Shown: in pieces, positions 21,601 through 30,324 of the stretch
Numbering within the stretch: position 1 is the stretch's first letter
How the letters are laid out: the number at the start of each line of letters is the position of its first letter
NCBI RefSeq assembly: GCF_019175285.1
Contig: NC_056526.1
Span: forward strand, 125,327,271 to 125,391,270
Length of the DNA stretch: 64,000 nt
Source: Sceloporus undulatus
Taxonomy: Eukaryota; Chordata; Lepidosauria; Squamata; Phrynosomatidae
Reading direction: 5' to 3'
Program-made: the position numbers and the translations under genes
The notes under the pieces: model-generated
Seen by the model: only the letters and a program-made list of their open reading frames with translations
What the model was told of the DNA's origin: nothing
Database searches by the model: none

Positions 21601-22798
21601 GTTGTGTTTTGAGTTAGTACAGACATGGTCTTTAGTCCTTATTTTGGTGTGTTCAAATTACAAATTGGTTCTGCTAAGCAAATTTGGAACCAGTTGCAAA
21701 AAAAGGTTACAACTTGTTGCACAACTGGTTTGCATAACCACTTGCACAACCATTATTCCAGTGATATTGTGCTAGCTGTACAAGCATTAATGGATAGTCA
21801 CCTCTGTTTGATGAATAAATTATTACTGAGCTTGAATAATTATAGAACAAAGAGTGATATATCTGTAATGAACCTTACTAGAAACATGGGCTTTTAATGG
21901 TGCAGTTATATAATTGCTCTCTTTTAATATGCTGTCATTTTTTTAACAGTGAGAATAATCCTAACTTTCCTTCTAAACCTTTACGAGATTCCCAAAGCCA
22001 CCTCCTTACTGATACCCAGTCTTGGACCGAAAGCAGTACAAGTAGTGAAAAGAACAATCTTGGTAAGAGATTACTAATACTAGATGGGTTGTAAAACTAT
22101 CTTAAAATTAAAGAAACAACATAATATGTACAGAAGGCAGGAGATAAGAATCTCAAAACTGTTTTATCCAATGACCCTTCTCTCTCCCCTTCAGTGTTTT
22201 CTTCTCTTGCCTTGCCAGCTGTTTGAGACATTCTCCATCCACTTTCTGTCTGTTCTAATTCTTCCTTGGCATCTTATTCCTGTGTAATAAACATGAAGAG
22301 GTGAGAGAAGAGGCAATGGCTGAAATGGTTTTGGAATTCAGGTCTCCTGCCTTGATCAGTTGGTGCTTGGGAATACCTAACAGTTGTGTATTGCTCTTTC
22401 AGCCTTCTTGGAATAATCATTCATAGTAGTCATCAACCTACTGGATTTAGATATGTGTGTGTGTAAATACTTTTATAGTGTTTTTCAGGTTGGTTAATAT
22501 AAGGTTACAGTAAGTTTACATAGCAGCTAATCAAATCATAATGCAAAGCATTATTTGTGAGAGATCATCTCCCAAATGCTCTCCTCCTTTTAGGCTGTGT
22601 ACCTTGATTTTTGTATCACACATTTTAGGAGATCAGGTGTAAAACCAACAATAACATCAACAGCTATTCCTGGAGAGACATAGAATTATATTGATGAGTT
22701 TGCTCAGTACAAAAAATAATGAATCACTGCTGAAAAATATCACTATGTTTCTCAAAGGTATGAGCAATCCTGCACTAACTATGGAAAATGAAACTTAG
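3501..22798 (+). CDS. ZDHHC2: ZDHHC2 palmitoyltransferase (exons 2 to last; exon 1 outside window)
   Basis: The gene encodes a membrane DHHC-family S-acyltransferase that attaches palmitate to cysteines of target proteins. Coding exons are 3501-3595, 11270-11390, 12428-12497, 14626-14658, 16491-16611, 17831-17963, 18056-18182, 18295-18387, 21950-22062 and 22758-22798, all with GT-AG borders and compatible phases. They encode 314 residues plus a split valine; adding the usual exon 1 gives 367 residues, the length of human ZDHHC2. Visible landmarks are membrane segment 2, the Cys-rich domain ([20 protein letters not shown]), the DHHC motif split across exons 14626 and 16491, membrane segments 3 and 4, the family's TTxE-like STLE, and the C-terminal ENET. 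The frame is intact throughout. Assignment to ZDHHC2 rather than ZDHHC15 or ZDHHC20 rests on the [13 protein letters not shown] and [12 protein letters not shown] stretches and on CNOT7 as the neighbour. Confidence 0.96.
4156..4383. mobile_element. Tigger/pogo-like MITE
   Basis: Starts after TA with 'cagtcggctctcgtattcac' and has the family core: 'gattcaagtttcaacggctt', then 'ggtcctggaaccaaacccca', then an end resembling the inverse of the start. Related copies are at 5139, 9996, 33631 (truncated) and 39849. It is diverged and has no coding capacity. Confidence 0.65.
5139..5358. mobile_element. Tigger/pogo-like MITE
   Basis: Begins 'cagtcagctttcc', carries the core 'ttcaagcatccatggtttg' and 'aaccaaaccccaccagatac', and ends 'gccactg' before TA. 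It belongs to the same family as 4156-4383 and 39849-40076. Confidence 0.68.
5442..5734. mobile_element. GC-rich Harbinger-like MITE
   Basis: Ends are 'ggcccagaacagacgggc' and the imperfect inverse of 'ggtggggtacagaccacc', flanked by AAT on each side. The interior is strikingly GC- and CpG-rich against an AT-rich intron, which creates several overlapping chance open frames on both strands; none resembles a protein. It belongs to a cohort whose ends read GGG..(t/a)acagac (28559, 32352, 43989, 47765). Confidence 0.6.
6345..6700 (+). repeat. DIRS-like terminal-region remnant
   Basis: The segment 'ggtcattctgtgcctgtgta' matches, in inverse, the end region at 16135-16165, so this appears to be the terminal part of the same family as 8130-9945 and 14990-16220. 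It is old and fragmentary with no coding capacity. The family call (DIRS-like tyrosine-recombinase retroelement) is inference. Confidence 0.4.
6739..6960 (-). repeat. CR1 LINE 3' end, minus strand
   Basis: The plus strand reads 'gaatcacagaattttagagt' then 'accacaagggccatccagtt' then 'gaaccccctgctatgcagg'. This is the complement of the CR1 3' region in amniotes; the plus-oriented counterpart is at 35250-35380. It is a 5'-truncated copy with no open frame. Confidence 0.8.
6978..7389. mobile_element. TA-flanked non-autonomous DNA transposon (tatatactc family)
   Basis: Begins 'tactgtatatactcatgtat' and ends with the inverse, 'gtcgagtatatacggta'. Inside, both arms carry the 'aggtcgacttat' / 'gacctcgacttatacatgag' motif. 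A second, more diverged copy is at 45908-46242. The superfamily is unresolved; Tc1/mariner is likely from the TA flanks. Confidence 0.55.
8130..9945 (+). repeat. DIRS-like retroelement remnant with inverted terminal repeat
   Basis: A frame at 8143-8415 has a piece resembling the end of a DIRS-type RNase H ([14 protein letters not shown]). From 9636 to 9945 two arms are inverted copies: 'ttcttgagtggccatct' and 'agatgaccacttgaagaa'. The same arms bound 15921-16220. It is a fossil, clearly broken many times; no functional protein is present. Family assignment is moderate. Confidence 0.45.
9996..10216. mobile_element. Tigger/pogo-like MITE
   Basis: Reads 'agttggccctccatttccat' at the left, 'attcaagtatccacggcttg' inside and 'tcttggaaccaaacctcagc' near the right end, closing with 'tcactg' before TA. 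It is one of the better-preserved copies of the family. Confidence 0.7.
10251..10446. mobile_element. Palindromic Harbinger-like MITE (TTA-flanked)
   Basis: Flanked by TTA at 10248-10250 and 10447-10449. The arms 'gccaaaataaagctgcttca' and its inverse 'tgaagcagctttattttggc' meet around a short centre. Relatives are 33070-33291 and 47411-47627. There is no coding capacity. Confidence 0.7.
11270..11390 (+). CDS. ZDHHC2: ZDHHC2 exon 3
   Basis: Acceptor 'atttcatag', donor 'gtaaac'. Encodes [18 protein letters not shown] then [20 protein letters not shown], the cytosolic stretch leading into the Cys-rich domain, about residues 85-124. Ends after the first base of a split alanine codon. Confidence 0.95.
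11391..12427 (+). other. ZDHHC2: ZDHHC2 intron 3
   Basis: Contains a small palindromic MITE piece (11642-11727; arms 'ggactgcagctcccaaaatc' and its imperfect inverse), a 10-N assembly gap (12203-12212) and the adjoining TAA microsatellite. The rest shows nothing recognisable. Confidence 0.6.
12203..12263. repeat. Assembly gap plus (TAA)n microsatellite
   Basis: Ten Ns at 12203-12212 are followed by about 16 TAA units. The gap length of exactly ten is probably a placeholder, so the true microsatellite length is unknown. A mirror case, Ns followed by TAT/ATT repeats, is at 18553-18620. Confidence 0.95.
12428..12497 (+). CDS. ZDHHC2: ZDHHC2 exon 4 (Cys-rich zinc-binding part)
   Basis: Acceptor 'ttcacag', donor 'gtaag'. 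Encodes [20 protein letters not shown] then VCDK, with the C..C and H..C zinc ligands of the DHHC cysteine-rich domain, about residues 125-148. Confidence 0.96.
13894..14091. mobile_element. TA-flanked MITE, cagtg-end family
   Basis: Flanked by TA; starts 'cagtgcacccactccttatg' and ends with the inverse-type 'aaggtgaggttccactg'. Near the right end it has 'cagaacggatccccgc', a segment repeated in 20752-21006, 33985-34196 and 34317-34512. The layout mirrors the Tigger-like family but the sequence is distinct. Confidence 0.7.
14114..14551. mobile_element. hAT-like non-autonomous transposon with target duplication
   Basis: Inverted ends 'caggggtaggcaa' and the inverse of 'ttgcctaccccgg' match at 12 of 13 positions. 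The copy is flanked by TATAACT on both sides (14107-14113 and 14552-14558), close to the 8-bp duplication of hAT elements. The interior is GC-rich at the left, AT-rich at the right, and non-coding. Confidence 0.75.
14626..14658 (+). CDS. ZDHHC2: ZDHHC2 exon 5 (catalytic DHHC motif)
   Basis: A 33-base microexon, acceptor 'ttttttcag', donor 'gtaagc'. It completes a lysine codon and encodes [10 protein letters not shown] plus two bases of tryptophan. The DHHC cysteine, about residue 157 by human numbering, forms the acyl-enzyme intermediate. Confidence 0.95.
14659..16490 (+). other. ZDHHC2: ZDHHC2 intron 5
   Basis: Mostly occupied by a DIRS-like remnant (about 14990-16225). The stretches 14659-14990 and 16226-16490 show no recognisable feature. 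Confidence 0.55.
14990..16225 (+). repeat. DIRS-like retroelement remnant
   Basis: A frame around 15521-15718 has a piece resembling the C-terminal end of a DIRS tyrosine recombinase. The segment 'ctctgtgaatcacacaaatg' (15029-15048) is inverted at 15886-15908, and 15921-16220 is bounded by inverted 'aggttgcatacct' arms. These nested inverted repeats fit DIRS termini. It is a fossil with many breaks and no functional protein. Boundaries are approximate. Confidence 0.45.
16491..16611 (+). CDS. ZDHHC2: ZDHHC2 exon 6 (membrane segment 3)
   Basis: Acceptor 'ttccctctag', donor 'gtaag'. Completes the W of DHHCPW, then [20 protein letters not shown] and [20 protein letters not shown]. This is the end of the catalytic domain and the third membrane segment. 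Confidence 0.96.
16612..17830 (+). other. ZDHHC2: ZDHHC2 intron 6
   Basis: Contains a Tigger-like element (16770-17114), an ATGT microsatellite near 17396-17412, a SINE tail fragment near 17601-17660 and an ATAC microsatellite near 17747-17768. Nothing else is recognised. Confidence 0.6.
16770..17114. mobile_element. Tigger-type MITE resembling a mammalian family
   Basis: Left end 'cagtttcagtatctcttatc' and right end 'cagataagggatacctaacc' are inverse partners. Interior phrases 'tctccaagatatctcattat' and 'ctgatggttcagtgtac' closely resemble, from memory, a Tigger/MER-type element of mammals ending in GAGTATCCCTTATCC. A second fragment is at 48229-48335. There is no coding capacity. Confidence 0.6.
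17831..17963 (+). CDS. ZDHHC2: ZDHHC2 exon 7 (membrane segment 4)
   Basis: Acceptor 'tttctttatag', donor 'gtaaat'. Encodes [20 protein letters not shown], then [20 protein letters not shown] and KSTL, the last membrane segment and the start of the family TTxE-like motif (STLE). Confidence 0.95.
18056..18182 (+). CDS. ZDHHC2: ZDHHC2 exon 8
   Basis: Acceptor 'tatttttag', donor 'gtaag'. Encodes [20 protein letters not shown] then [20 protein letters not shown] and FT, part of the cytosolic C-terminal tail conserved among ZDHHC2, 15 and 20. Confidence 0.95.
18295..18387 (+). CDS. ZDHHC2: ZDHHC2 exon 9
   Basis: Acceptor 'ctctcag', donor 'gtaag'. Encodes [20 protein letters not shown] then [10 protein letters not shown]. 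It is well conserved to PEQA, then variable, as expected of the tail. Confidence 0.93.
18490..18622 (+). repeat. LINE 3' tail, 10-N gap and (ATT)n microsatellite
   Basis: The text 'gtaacccgccttgatccgca' then 'gaggcagtctataaataaa' is the typical 3' end of reptile L2-clade LINEs. It is followed by ten Ns (18553-18562) and about 20 TAT/ATT units. The true repeat length is hidden by the gap. Confidence 0.75.
18878..19110 (+). repeat. tRNA-derived SINE, plus strand
   Basis: Starts 'agcatggtgtagtggtttga' (A-box region) with 'agttcaaatctctgc' as B-box-like segment, and ends 'aagaaaaccccatgatatg' and 'gaagacacacaacaacaa'. This is the same family as 378-613 (inverse) and 40605-40765. Confidence 0.75.
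19125..19901 (-). repeat. L2-clade LINE fragment with reverse-transcriptase end, minus strand
   Basis: On the minus strand 19901-19494 is an open frame of 135 residues. It contains [39 protein letters not shown] and [19 protein letters not shown], the C-terminal part of L2/CR1-clade reverse transcriptase. The 3' side runs through non-coding sequence to an A/T-rich tail at 19125-19145. The copy is 5'-truncated and inactive. Confidence 0.82.
19971..20185. mobile_element. Palindromic Harbinger-like MITE
   Basis: The arms 'aaacacactgcagaaataat' and the inverse at 20163-20185 enclose 'gggaattgtagttcattgtg' and its inverse 'actacagttcccataattcc'. Same family as 1064-1267. Confidence 0.62.
20752..21006. 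mobile_element. TA-flanked MITE, cagtg-end family
   Basis: Flanked by TA (20750-20751 and 21007-21008). Starts 'cagtggagcctccgcatatg' and ends 'cgtatggtgaggttccactg', near-perfect inverses. The CpG-rich interior yields overlapping chance frames on both strands. This is the best-preserved copy of the family in the window. Confidence 0.75.
21950..22062 (+). CDS. ZDHHC2: ZDHHC2 exon 10
   Basis: Acceptor 'tttttttaacag', donor 'gtaag'. Encodes [20 protein letters not shown] then [17 protein letters not shown]. The LLTD.QSWTESS stretch is specific to ZDHHC2 tails. Confidence 0.94.
22063..22757 (+). other. ZDHHC2: ZDHHC2 last intron
   Basis: Nearly 700 bases of intron. No repeat, gene or RNA is recognised; a short GT run lies near 22454-22464. 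Confidence 0.6.
22758..22798 (+). CDS. ZDHHC2: ZDHHC2 last coding exon
   Basis: Acceptor 'tttctcaaag'. Encodes [13 protein letters not shown] and the stop TAG at 22796-22798, matching the conserved C-terminus of ZDHHC2. Confidence 0.92.
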
Positions 22799-23995
22799 TC
22801 ATGCGAGTAAACAGAGTAATCCTGGATTTTCCAAGTAAGTTTTCAAAAAACTTTGTTAGCTTCTCTGTAGTCAATTAAATTCACTCTTTTGTAACTTGTT
22901 TTAATATGCATGCCATTCAACTGTTGCATAACATGCCCTTGTTTTTCAAACTGGTATGCTTTAATACTTTGTTATAGTTCAGAATTGTTGATGAGAGGAT
23001 GAAGGATTCCTCCATAACATCAGCATCCATCAAACAGCTGTCTCAGTCCACTGCTGCGTGGATCTGCTCTGAAGATACTTCAAGACCTAATTTAGCTGTC
23101 TCCATATCATCGCTTGAAATATAAGATGTGTTGTCATCTCTTCTGTGTATAAAAGAATGTTTTGGTTAATGCAAAATAATGTTAAAATACAAAAGGGAAG
23201 GCTTGAAAATTTCATGTCAGGAAAGCAAGATGTCTTAAGACATACAGGCCAATAATCCTTTGCAAGCAAGGAAAGTATTGCCATTGGTAACTCAGGTGAG
23301 TGTAAACATTTTACATAGAACCTGAAAATGGTCTTGCAGCAGTTGAATCTTTAAATCATATATGTGATTAGTGCTTGCAGACGATCTTTCTCCCTAGTAA
23401 TATACTCCCAGCTTTGATCAGTTGACTGGAAAGGTTGCCAATAGTTCAGGCATAATGACTGAACTACATTCTTCTTCCTATCCTCATCTGAGTTAACAAC
23501 ACAGTTTTATTTATATGATCACAGACAGGTTGTCTAAGCTCTTCCTCAGAACTCTTATAAGCAGATCACTTATTTATAGCAAGATATCATTTGTATTAAT
23601 TCATAACAGAGAAGCAGAACAAATCTGCACACTTGATTTATCTGTTGGTTAAGTCTAGGACATGCAGTTAAACATGCTCAGAGCATTTTTGTGAAACTGT
23701 AAATATGTGACAACTTACTATTTGGTTAACATTAATAGAAGTGTTTGTGAATGTTTCTTCAGAATATTAGATTTAAAACACTTAACCTAAGTTTGCACCT
23801 GTAAGATGCTGTTTTAATTACACTATACATTTCTGAATTTGATTTACCATTCTGGAATTGCTGCATTCCTCATTATTATCCTGATGTTGTACATATGAGA
23901 CCATGTATATTATCATGTTGCATTCACTACTTACTATGATTTTGACTACAAAATATATTTTAAAAGCCAAATGAGCTTTCTAGAAACATGCCTTG

Positions 23996-24001
23996 AATAA
24001 A
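23996..24001 (+). terminator. ZDHHC2: Candidate proximal polyadenylation signal (AATAAA)
   Basis: Canonical hexamer 1.2 kb after the ZDHHC2 stop, in plus orientation. Use is unproven. Confidence 0.4.
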
Positions 24002-27000
24002 ACTAACAGTTGTCAAGGATTTGGGGACAGTTTTTTTGTAGGATTGTTTAAAAAAAAAGCTTTAAGATTTCAGAAAATTTCTGAAGCCAAGGAAATTGCA
24101 GTTTCACAAATATGCTTTTATCAGTGCCTTTGCATGCACATACAGTAAAATTATATATAGTTAATGTGTTAGTTACATAAGACATTATTGTTTACATAGA
24201 ATAGGTGGTCATATCATTTCCAAAATGGTTCATGGAAAATGATTATTTTATTAATGAAGTAAATTGTACATTTCACTCAGTTAAACGTACAGTTGAACAT
24301 AGCTGAAGAGGAACTGCAGATTTCAAAGTCAGTTTGGATATTTTAATAGTTACAGTACAGACTCAATTTGGTTCCACAGCTGCAGTAGCAACAAGGATTT
24401 CAGAAAACCATTATTTAGTTTTTGTATTCCCAAAAACAATTTGATTTATTTCAGAATTAGTCCTTGAAATAGTGTTTTTTTAATGAGACGGCATCTCTGT
24501 GATGATGTCATTTCCCCCTAATATTGTCATCCACACGAAAAAAATCTTTGCAGGCTAAATCACCAAAAGTGCCAGAATATAACTAGCCAGAGTTGGAGCA
24601 TTTGAGAATATAACACGGTGTTCTCTATCTTTCTTTGAACAGCATATGTTAAACATTTTACAGTCATTATCTTCCTTTGTTTTTCTTTTCAGATTTGGAA
24701 GTAGTCAGAATGCAAAAGGTCCATGGCCAAGTCATATTACACACTGTGATGTATTTCCAGTTGTGCAGGGCAGTATTTAATAGCTACCAGAACTCATCCT
24801 TTAAAAGGATCTAAGATGAAGGGAGAATCTGGAATACATTGTCATGGAACAGATTTGTCACAGATAAAATATGTTTCATTAAAATTAAATTAGAAGAGGA
24901 CAGTTTAAATATGCTTGTCAGCACTGCTTCATGAGAAATGATGCTGACAGGTCTTTACCATCAGTATGTTCTGAGAAAGGAGATTTGTACACATTGCTAG
25001 AGAGGTGGGATTTCATACAAAATACACAGAAAGCCCTGTATGGCTCATTAGAATGGTGCACTTTCCCCCAGCAACTCAGGTGTTACATGTCGGTCAGAGA
25101 AGGTAATAAATGCAACCTAGCAATAGGAATGGGTCTTACACACTTCAACCTTGCCTGTAGTTGCCTGAAGTAAATTTAATTGACTTCTTTGAGCAGTGGA
25201 CCTTCCAGTAAAGTGTATGGCATTAAGCAGTGATGAATTAAAGAAATGGAAAGGCATAAACAGTAAGCAGACCTGTACAAATTGGGAGGGAGTTCCCTTT
25301 TGTGGGCTTTTAAAAAAAACTTCTATAATGTCTTGCGGGACATTACTGTTTGTGGGAAAGCAAATGGCAAGTTCTCTTTGTAATAGTAGATGGGAAAAAT
25401 TGCATTTTTTCACTTACTGCATTACCTTCTGCTATACATTTGCACTTGGGGAGACTACAGTTTTGATTAACTCAACAGTAAGACTGTTGCCACATTAAAG
25501 AAATCCAAATTAATGATATGTGCTTATTGATTCAGTCTATTGACCAACTCTGAATATTTCTATGTGGGCAAATATAGTAATTTTTAAGGAATAGGGATGT
25601 TTTATTTTTAGATGATGCAGCATTGTTGTAGAAGTTTTCCTTCCTATGCAAGAAAAGAAAGAATGGCCTCTTAAGACTCTGTTTGCTGTCTGCAGTTTTT
25701 GTAAGTACTTGTGTTAAAGAAATACATATTTTGAAACGCTCCTGCCCTCTTCACCAATAGCGTTCTTCAAAAGTGTTCTACAGTGAAAATAGTATTACAG
25801 CCCCAGTGGGGCCTGTGTCTGAAAAGACACATACAGGATTGAACTCAGCAGAGCTTGCCTCTTAAAAGAGATTATAGGATAGCACTGTAGAATTTTAAGT
25901 ATTTTTTGTTTTTGTTTTAAACCATTGTTAAAGTCTTAGTTCTGTGCAGTTTGAGGTGGCTTGATCTGGTTCGTTTATTGATTATTAAATATTGCAGTCC
26001 TGTTTAAACACTTTGGTTATGGCTGAGATCCCACATCATGTGGGTGTATTGTAATGCTCACCCTGTGCAGTTGTTGTCTCCCTCCTGCTGTGAAGCTCTG
26101 AAAGGCATCTCTGTAGCTGCTCCTTTTCAGTAGGAAAGGGAAAGAAGTGGGCAGGTCAGAAGAGGAAGACTCAGCTGCTTTAGAATTGGGGAGGAAGAAC
26201 TAAGAGTGCTGTTCCTTCCCCTAGAATACAGACCATCTGCTTCTTTATGCCAATTCACTTGTCACTGCATTAACAAGTGAGATTAAAAATTGTGGGTATG
26301 GCCTAACAGCAGTTTCCCTTGGTCTTGAAGGCTCAGAAATATGTCCTCAAGGGACCACTTCAGCAAGTAACAGATAGTGATTCAGTCTTAAAATGACTTA
26401 ACCAAAGCTAAACAGATATTGCAGTGCAAGTATTATCTACTTGGTCTTTTGCAGCATTAGCACTGAGAGTGCCAGCAAAAAACAAACAAAAAAAAGATGG
26501 GATATAATATCCACTCAGTGTATTCTATCTGTCAGATCAGAAGTAACTATCAGGGCTTTGCACAAGTAGCTTTATAGTTCCTAAAGATTTTTTTAAGTCT
26601 GAAGACTGCTTATGAAGTTGTTTCTCAGTATCTTGGCCATGTTAACTTCTATAATAGTTATTTTTGATACTGAAAGCATGTGGCCGTCCTATGAAAAATT
26701 CTTGATTTCATTTTCTTTTTAAGGTGACTAATTTCCTTTGAGGTTGCCCTTTACCAACAGTTGCTTGTCAAGGGAATTTCCACCTTCTCTCTAAAAACCA
26801 ATTGGAAGAAAAAGAACATTTCCATGGCCACCATAATCTTCTTCTTCTTTTCATTTATGACATGATTTAGCAGAAGTGCAGACTTAAATTAAGACACCAG
26901 CAATTTTGTCAAACCGGCCAGCCAGGGTAGCAGAGAATGCAAAATGTGGAAGTTGAACTATCTTTTCTATATCAAACTGGTGACAAACTAAGTGGTAGTG

Positions 27001-28142
27001 TTGAAAAATGTTCAGGGCCTTCTTCCATATTTAGGAGAAAATAAAACTAAGTAGTGAGGCAAAAATCTCAGCTGCTGTAATAAACCTATTAGTAGTATAA
27101 GGACTTTTTTAAAACTGAGATTTTTGTTAACCACTCCTAATATCTATATAGTGCTATTTTCATGAAAGGAACTCCTCTTTGATTTTGTGGCAGCTTGAAC
27201 AAGTTAAGAAACATTTTGAGATCAGATTAGTTTTTTTCCTCTCACAGCACTGTCAAGAGTGCCAAAACTCCCCTAACATGAGGAGTTGAGAATTTTTTAT
27301 TAATAGATCAGAATGGTAGTTGGGGAATGTCAGGTAATTCACACACAAACTGTTTCATGAGGATGTAGTTCTGATGTTTAAAAAACATCTTGCAAAGATT
27401 ACAACAAACCGTATGTAACGTAAGAAGGAACCACTACTGGAGATCAAATATACACAGCTGAACATATTATACATTAGGCAGGAAAAATATTTAAAAGAAT
27501 GAGCAACCTGGTTAGTACTGTATGTGAATGAGCTCTGGTAAGATCTTCTTATATTGGAGAAACAGCAGTTATTTTGATAGCAAATCTAATGCCTTGGTGG
27601 ATGAAGGTGGAATGAGGGAAGAAATGAATTGCAATTTGCTCCACAGCTGTTAGCTCAAAATTATTCAGGTGGCTAGTCAGCATTGCTTTATGTGAATACT
27701 AGGTGCATGTTTGTATGTAGAATGGCTTTTGAAGACTATTATTGTACTAAGTGACTACTGCAAATTAGCCTTGTGGAATACTCAGGGTACTGTGACTGGA
27801 TAAGCTTCTCTTCACTTCCAAGGAATCAGTTCTTGAGGACACAAATGACATTCCTCCACATGTATGCACCACTCCTCATTCTGTTTGCTGCTCCTCTCCT
27901 TCCATTTCTTCAGTAATGCTGGCAGGACACTGAACTAGAGTGAAGAGTCCTGGGTTTCCAAGTATTCTGCTCCAGAACGGCTTTGCACTGTCATTCCTAT
28001 AAAGAAAAACATTCCCAACGCTTGCTGAGTACCCGTTGCTTAGGTGCAACATGGTACATAATAGCTACAGTGTTTGCACATAATGGAATGCTTCTTGCTT
28101 TGCTTTCTTTTGTACTTTGTAAAGCGGTATATGTATTTTTGT

Positions 28143-28148
28143 ATTAAA
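28143..28148 (+). terminator. ZDHHC2: Candidate distal polyadenylation signal (ATTAAA)
   Basis: The common variant hexamer lies at the end of the repeat-free stretch, after a T-rich run. It would end the ZDHHC2 transcript near 28165. Confidence 0.4.
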
Positions 28149-28558
28149 CTAACTTGCTGGAAACAAATTAAAACCTTTACAACAAATGGGTTAAAGCAGC
28201 CAGGCTTTGAATGTATGAAATAAACACAGTATCTGTCCAGTGAAGCAGACAGAAGATGCTGTAATGATCTAGCCAACATTTGCACACAGTGTAGAATTTG
28301 TGGTCTTTCACTATGTACAGAACTTGAAATCCAAACATGAACTGGAAATCCCAGGACCAAATCTGGTCACAAGCAAACCCATCCTTAGGAATAGCAGCTG
28401 TCCCTTTCCTTGTCCATGGCAAGAGTTGTGTGCATGTAGGGATGATATTGTCAGCATTTGCTGGCAACCCATAGTGAGGTTAAGGTTCAAGCTTAGGTCA
28501 GAGTGGTTTTCCAGGAACCATATCCAAGATATACCACATTATTAAACAGATAATCTTT

Positions 28559-28799
28559 GGCGGGATACAGACCGCCGCCTCCTTTCCTGCCGGCGGAAAA
28601 AGAACCTGCAAAAAGCGGATTCTTTTTTGGTTGCGGTTGTGATGTCAGTCACATCATAATGGCAGCACCCATGTAGACAAGAGGCCGCCATTTTGAAGCC
28701 GCCGCAATGTGCTAGGGTTGTGGGGAATGCAGAGGCACCACCCTCATGCAACCCTAGCACAAATCCAGGCTGGTGCAAAACGCCAGTCTGGATAGCGCC
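28559..28799. mobile_element. GC-rich Harbinger-like MITE
   Basis: Ends 'ggcgggatacagaccgccg' and the inverse of 'cgccagtctggatagcgcc', flanked by TTT on both sides. An inner inverted pair 'tgctagggttg' / 'caaccctagca' adds a second hairpin. Non-coding. Confidence 0.6.
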
Positions 28800-29251
28800 T
28801 TTAAAACGCTATCAAACTGACTGAAGCATATAGGTTCCATACAATTTCCAGTATATAAAATAATAGTAATAGAATAAGGTGGGTTATTTATAATGCAGTT
28901 CTGCATAGCGTTTCATTTTTGTTAGTAACTATCACTATGGATATTCAGCAGTATTTATAATGGAAACATGAATGGTTACATCAAGTATGGAGCTTCCAGT
29001 TTAACCCAGACCAAACTTAAGCATGAAGATGTTTGTGGTCTGAAACTATGTAACACAAAAACCTCCAGGCACATTCAAATTTCACTGAGGTAGCAATTTT
29101 GCTGTTTGCTAAAAATGTCCATAGAATGGAGCCAAAGTCTAAATAGTTCTGTTAAGGACAGTTTTATACAAGATTACAAAAAATAATTGAGTTGGAACAA
29201 GCAATTCATGTGCTGTTTTCTGAGCTTAATGTACAATTCTGATTTGGAATA

Positions 29252-29383
29252 CAGCTGCCCCTCTGTTTTTGCGGGGGAATCACAAGTATTCAAGCCCTGT
29301 TGGCTTGAATGGCTGCACGCTATGCTTGTGCACATGCCATTTTGTCCCTCGGCACTTGTTCACGAAAGACCAAGGGACAAGTG
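29252..29383. mobile_element. Small TA-flanked Tigger-like MITE
   Basis: Begins 'cagctgcccctctgtttttg' and ends 'gaccaagggacaagtg', with TA on each side. At 132 bases it is the shortest of the TA-flanked elements here. Confidence 0.5.
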
Positions 29384-30324
29384 TATTTTGCTTTGATCAT
29401 CAAAAAGCTACATTTACAAGCACATAGATATTTATTAGAAAAGGGGGGCGTTTGGATAGCTGAGGGGCGATAAAACCTACAACTGAACATTATTTGAAGG
29501 CCAACAAGTTACCTATCTAGAGAGAAAATCAATAAAGATATGAGAAAAGCACATGTGCCCTTCACTGAAAAAATTTGGCCGATACAGAAGTGACCATTTT
29601 AAAAATAATAATAATAAAGTACACACACTGTGTCCTTTTAACCGGGATTGGTACATTTGAATACTGCGTGCAGACCTTAGCCAAGGTACCTGAATGAAAT
29701 GTTGCAAATATCCCAGCACCACCAAAACTACAGGAAAAAGATCCTTTTTGAGAACACTGACAACAAAATAAGTGTGCTTGTAATGGAGATCTAGTACTAG
29801 CCAGGTTTCTTTTCCACCTCTTCCGAAACTACCAGGAGCAAAACTAGGACCTGTGGGTGGGATGCAACCCTCCAAACAGTTTGCATTAGTTCACAAACAC
29901 TTACTTACTTGATACTGCATTTCAGACATCTTGCCCTCCTCAAATAACCAACACTTTAGGACAAATTATTGCAACAGTGAGCATGGCACAAGACCTTCCT
30001 GCCCTTACAAGGGTTTTGGATTCCATTCCATTCCTTATTGCTCTGGTATACATACTACAGAATTCTTAAATATGAACAGCCAACCAGTCAAGCAACTGGT
30101 TTCAGGGGGAGGGGGGAGTTTTCAAACTTGCTCCAGAAGCTGAACAGTTATGTGATAAGTGTAAATCTTGCAGCAGCTTAAATGATCAGTCCATTGCATG
30201 TGGAATGGAAAAACACACACAGTAGAATGGAATATGTAATTGCAGGTAAGAAATGCTCCAGGGGGTATGGATAAACAGACATGTCAACAGGTTTCAGAAG
30301 CAAACCACAAGTCTGTAGATATAT

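Larger units (their letters stand above)
18388..21949 (+). other. ZDHHC2: ZDHHC2 intron 9
   Basis: Carries an L2-type LINE tail (18490-18552) with an N gap and ATT microsatellite, a plus-strand SINE (18878-19110), a minus-strand L2-clade LINE fragment (19125-19901), a palindromic MITE (19971-20185), a TA-flanked MITE (20752-21006) and a short LINE-tail fragment near 21370-21445. The intervals 20190-20750 and 21450-21949 are featureless to my reading. Confidence 0.6.
22799..28165 (+). other. ZDHHC2: Probable long 3'UTR of ZDHHC2
   Basis: For about 5.3 kb after the stop there is no recognisable transposon, in sharp contrast with the rest of the window. This suggests an exon under selection. 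An AATAAA at 23996-24001 could end a short form, and ATTAAA at 28143-28148 a long form. Frames at 24931-25173 and 25196-25498 have no protein resemblance and are taken as UTR noise. Confidence 0.5.
28166..30324. other. Convergent intergenic interval ZDHHC2/CNOT7
   Basis: This lies between the inferred 3' ends of two convergent genes. It holds a GC-rich MITE (28559-28799) and a small TA-flanked MITE (29252-29383). The remainder has no recognised feature; parts could still belong to longer 3'UTR forms of either gene. Confidence 0.5.

Noticed and set aside
24931-25498. Possible small genes downstream of ZDHHC2
   Set aside because: Short frames with no domain, no splice support and location within a probable 3'UTR.
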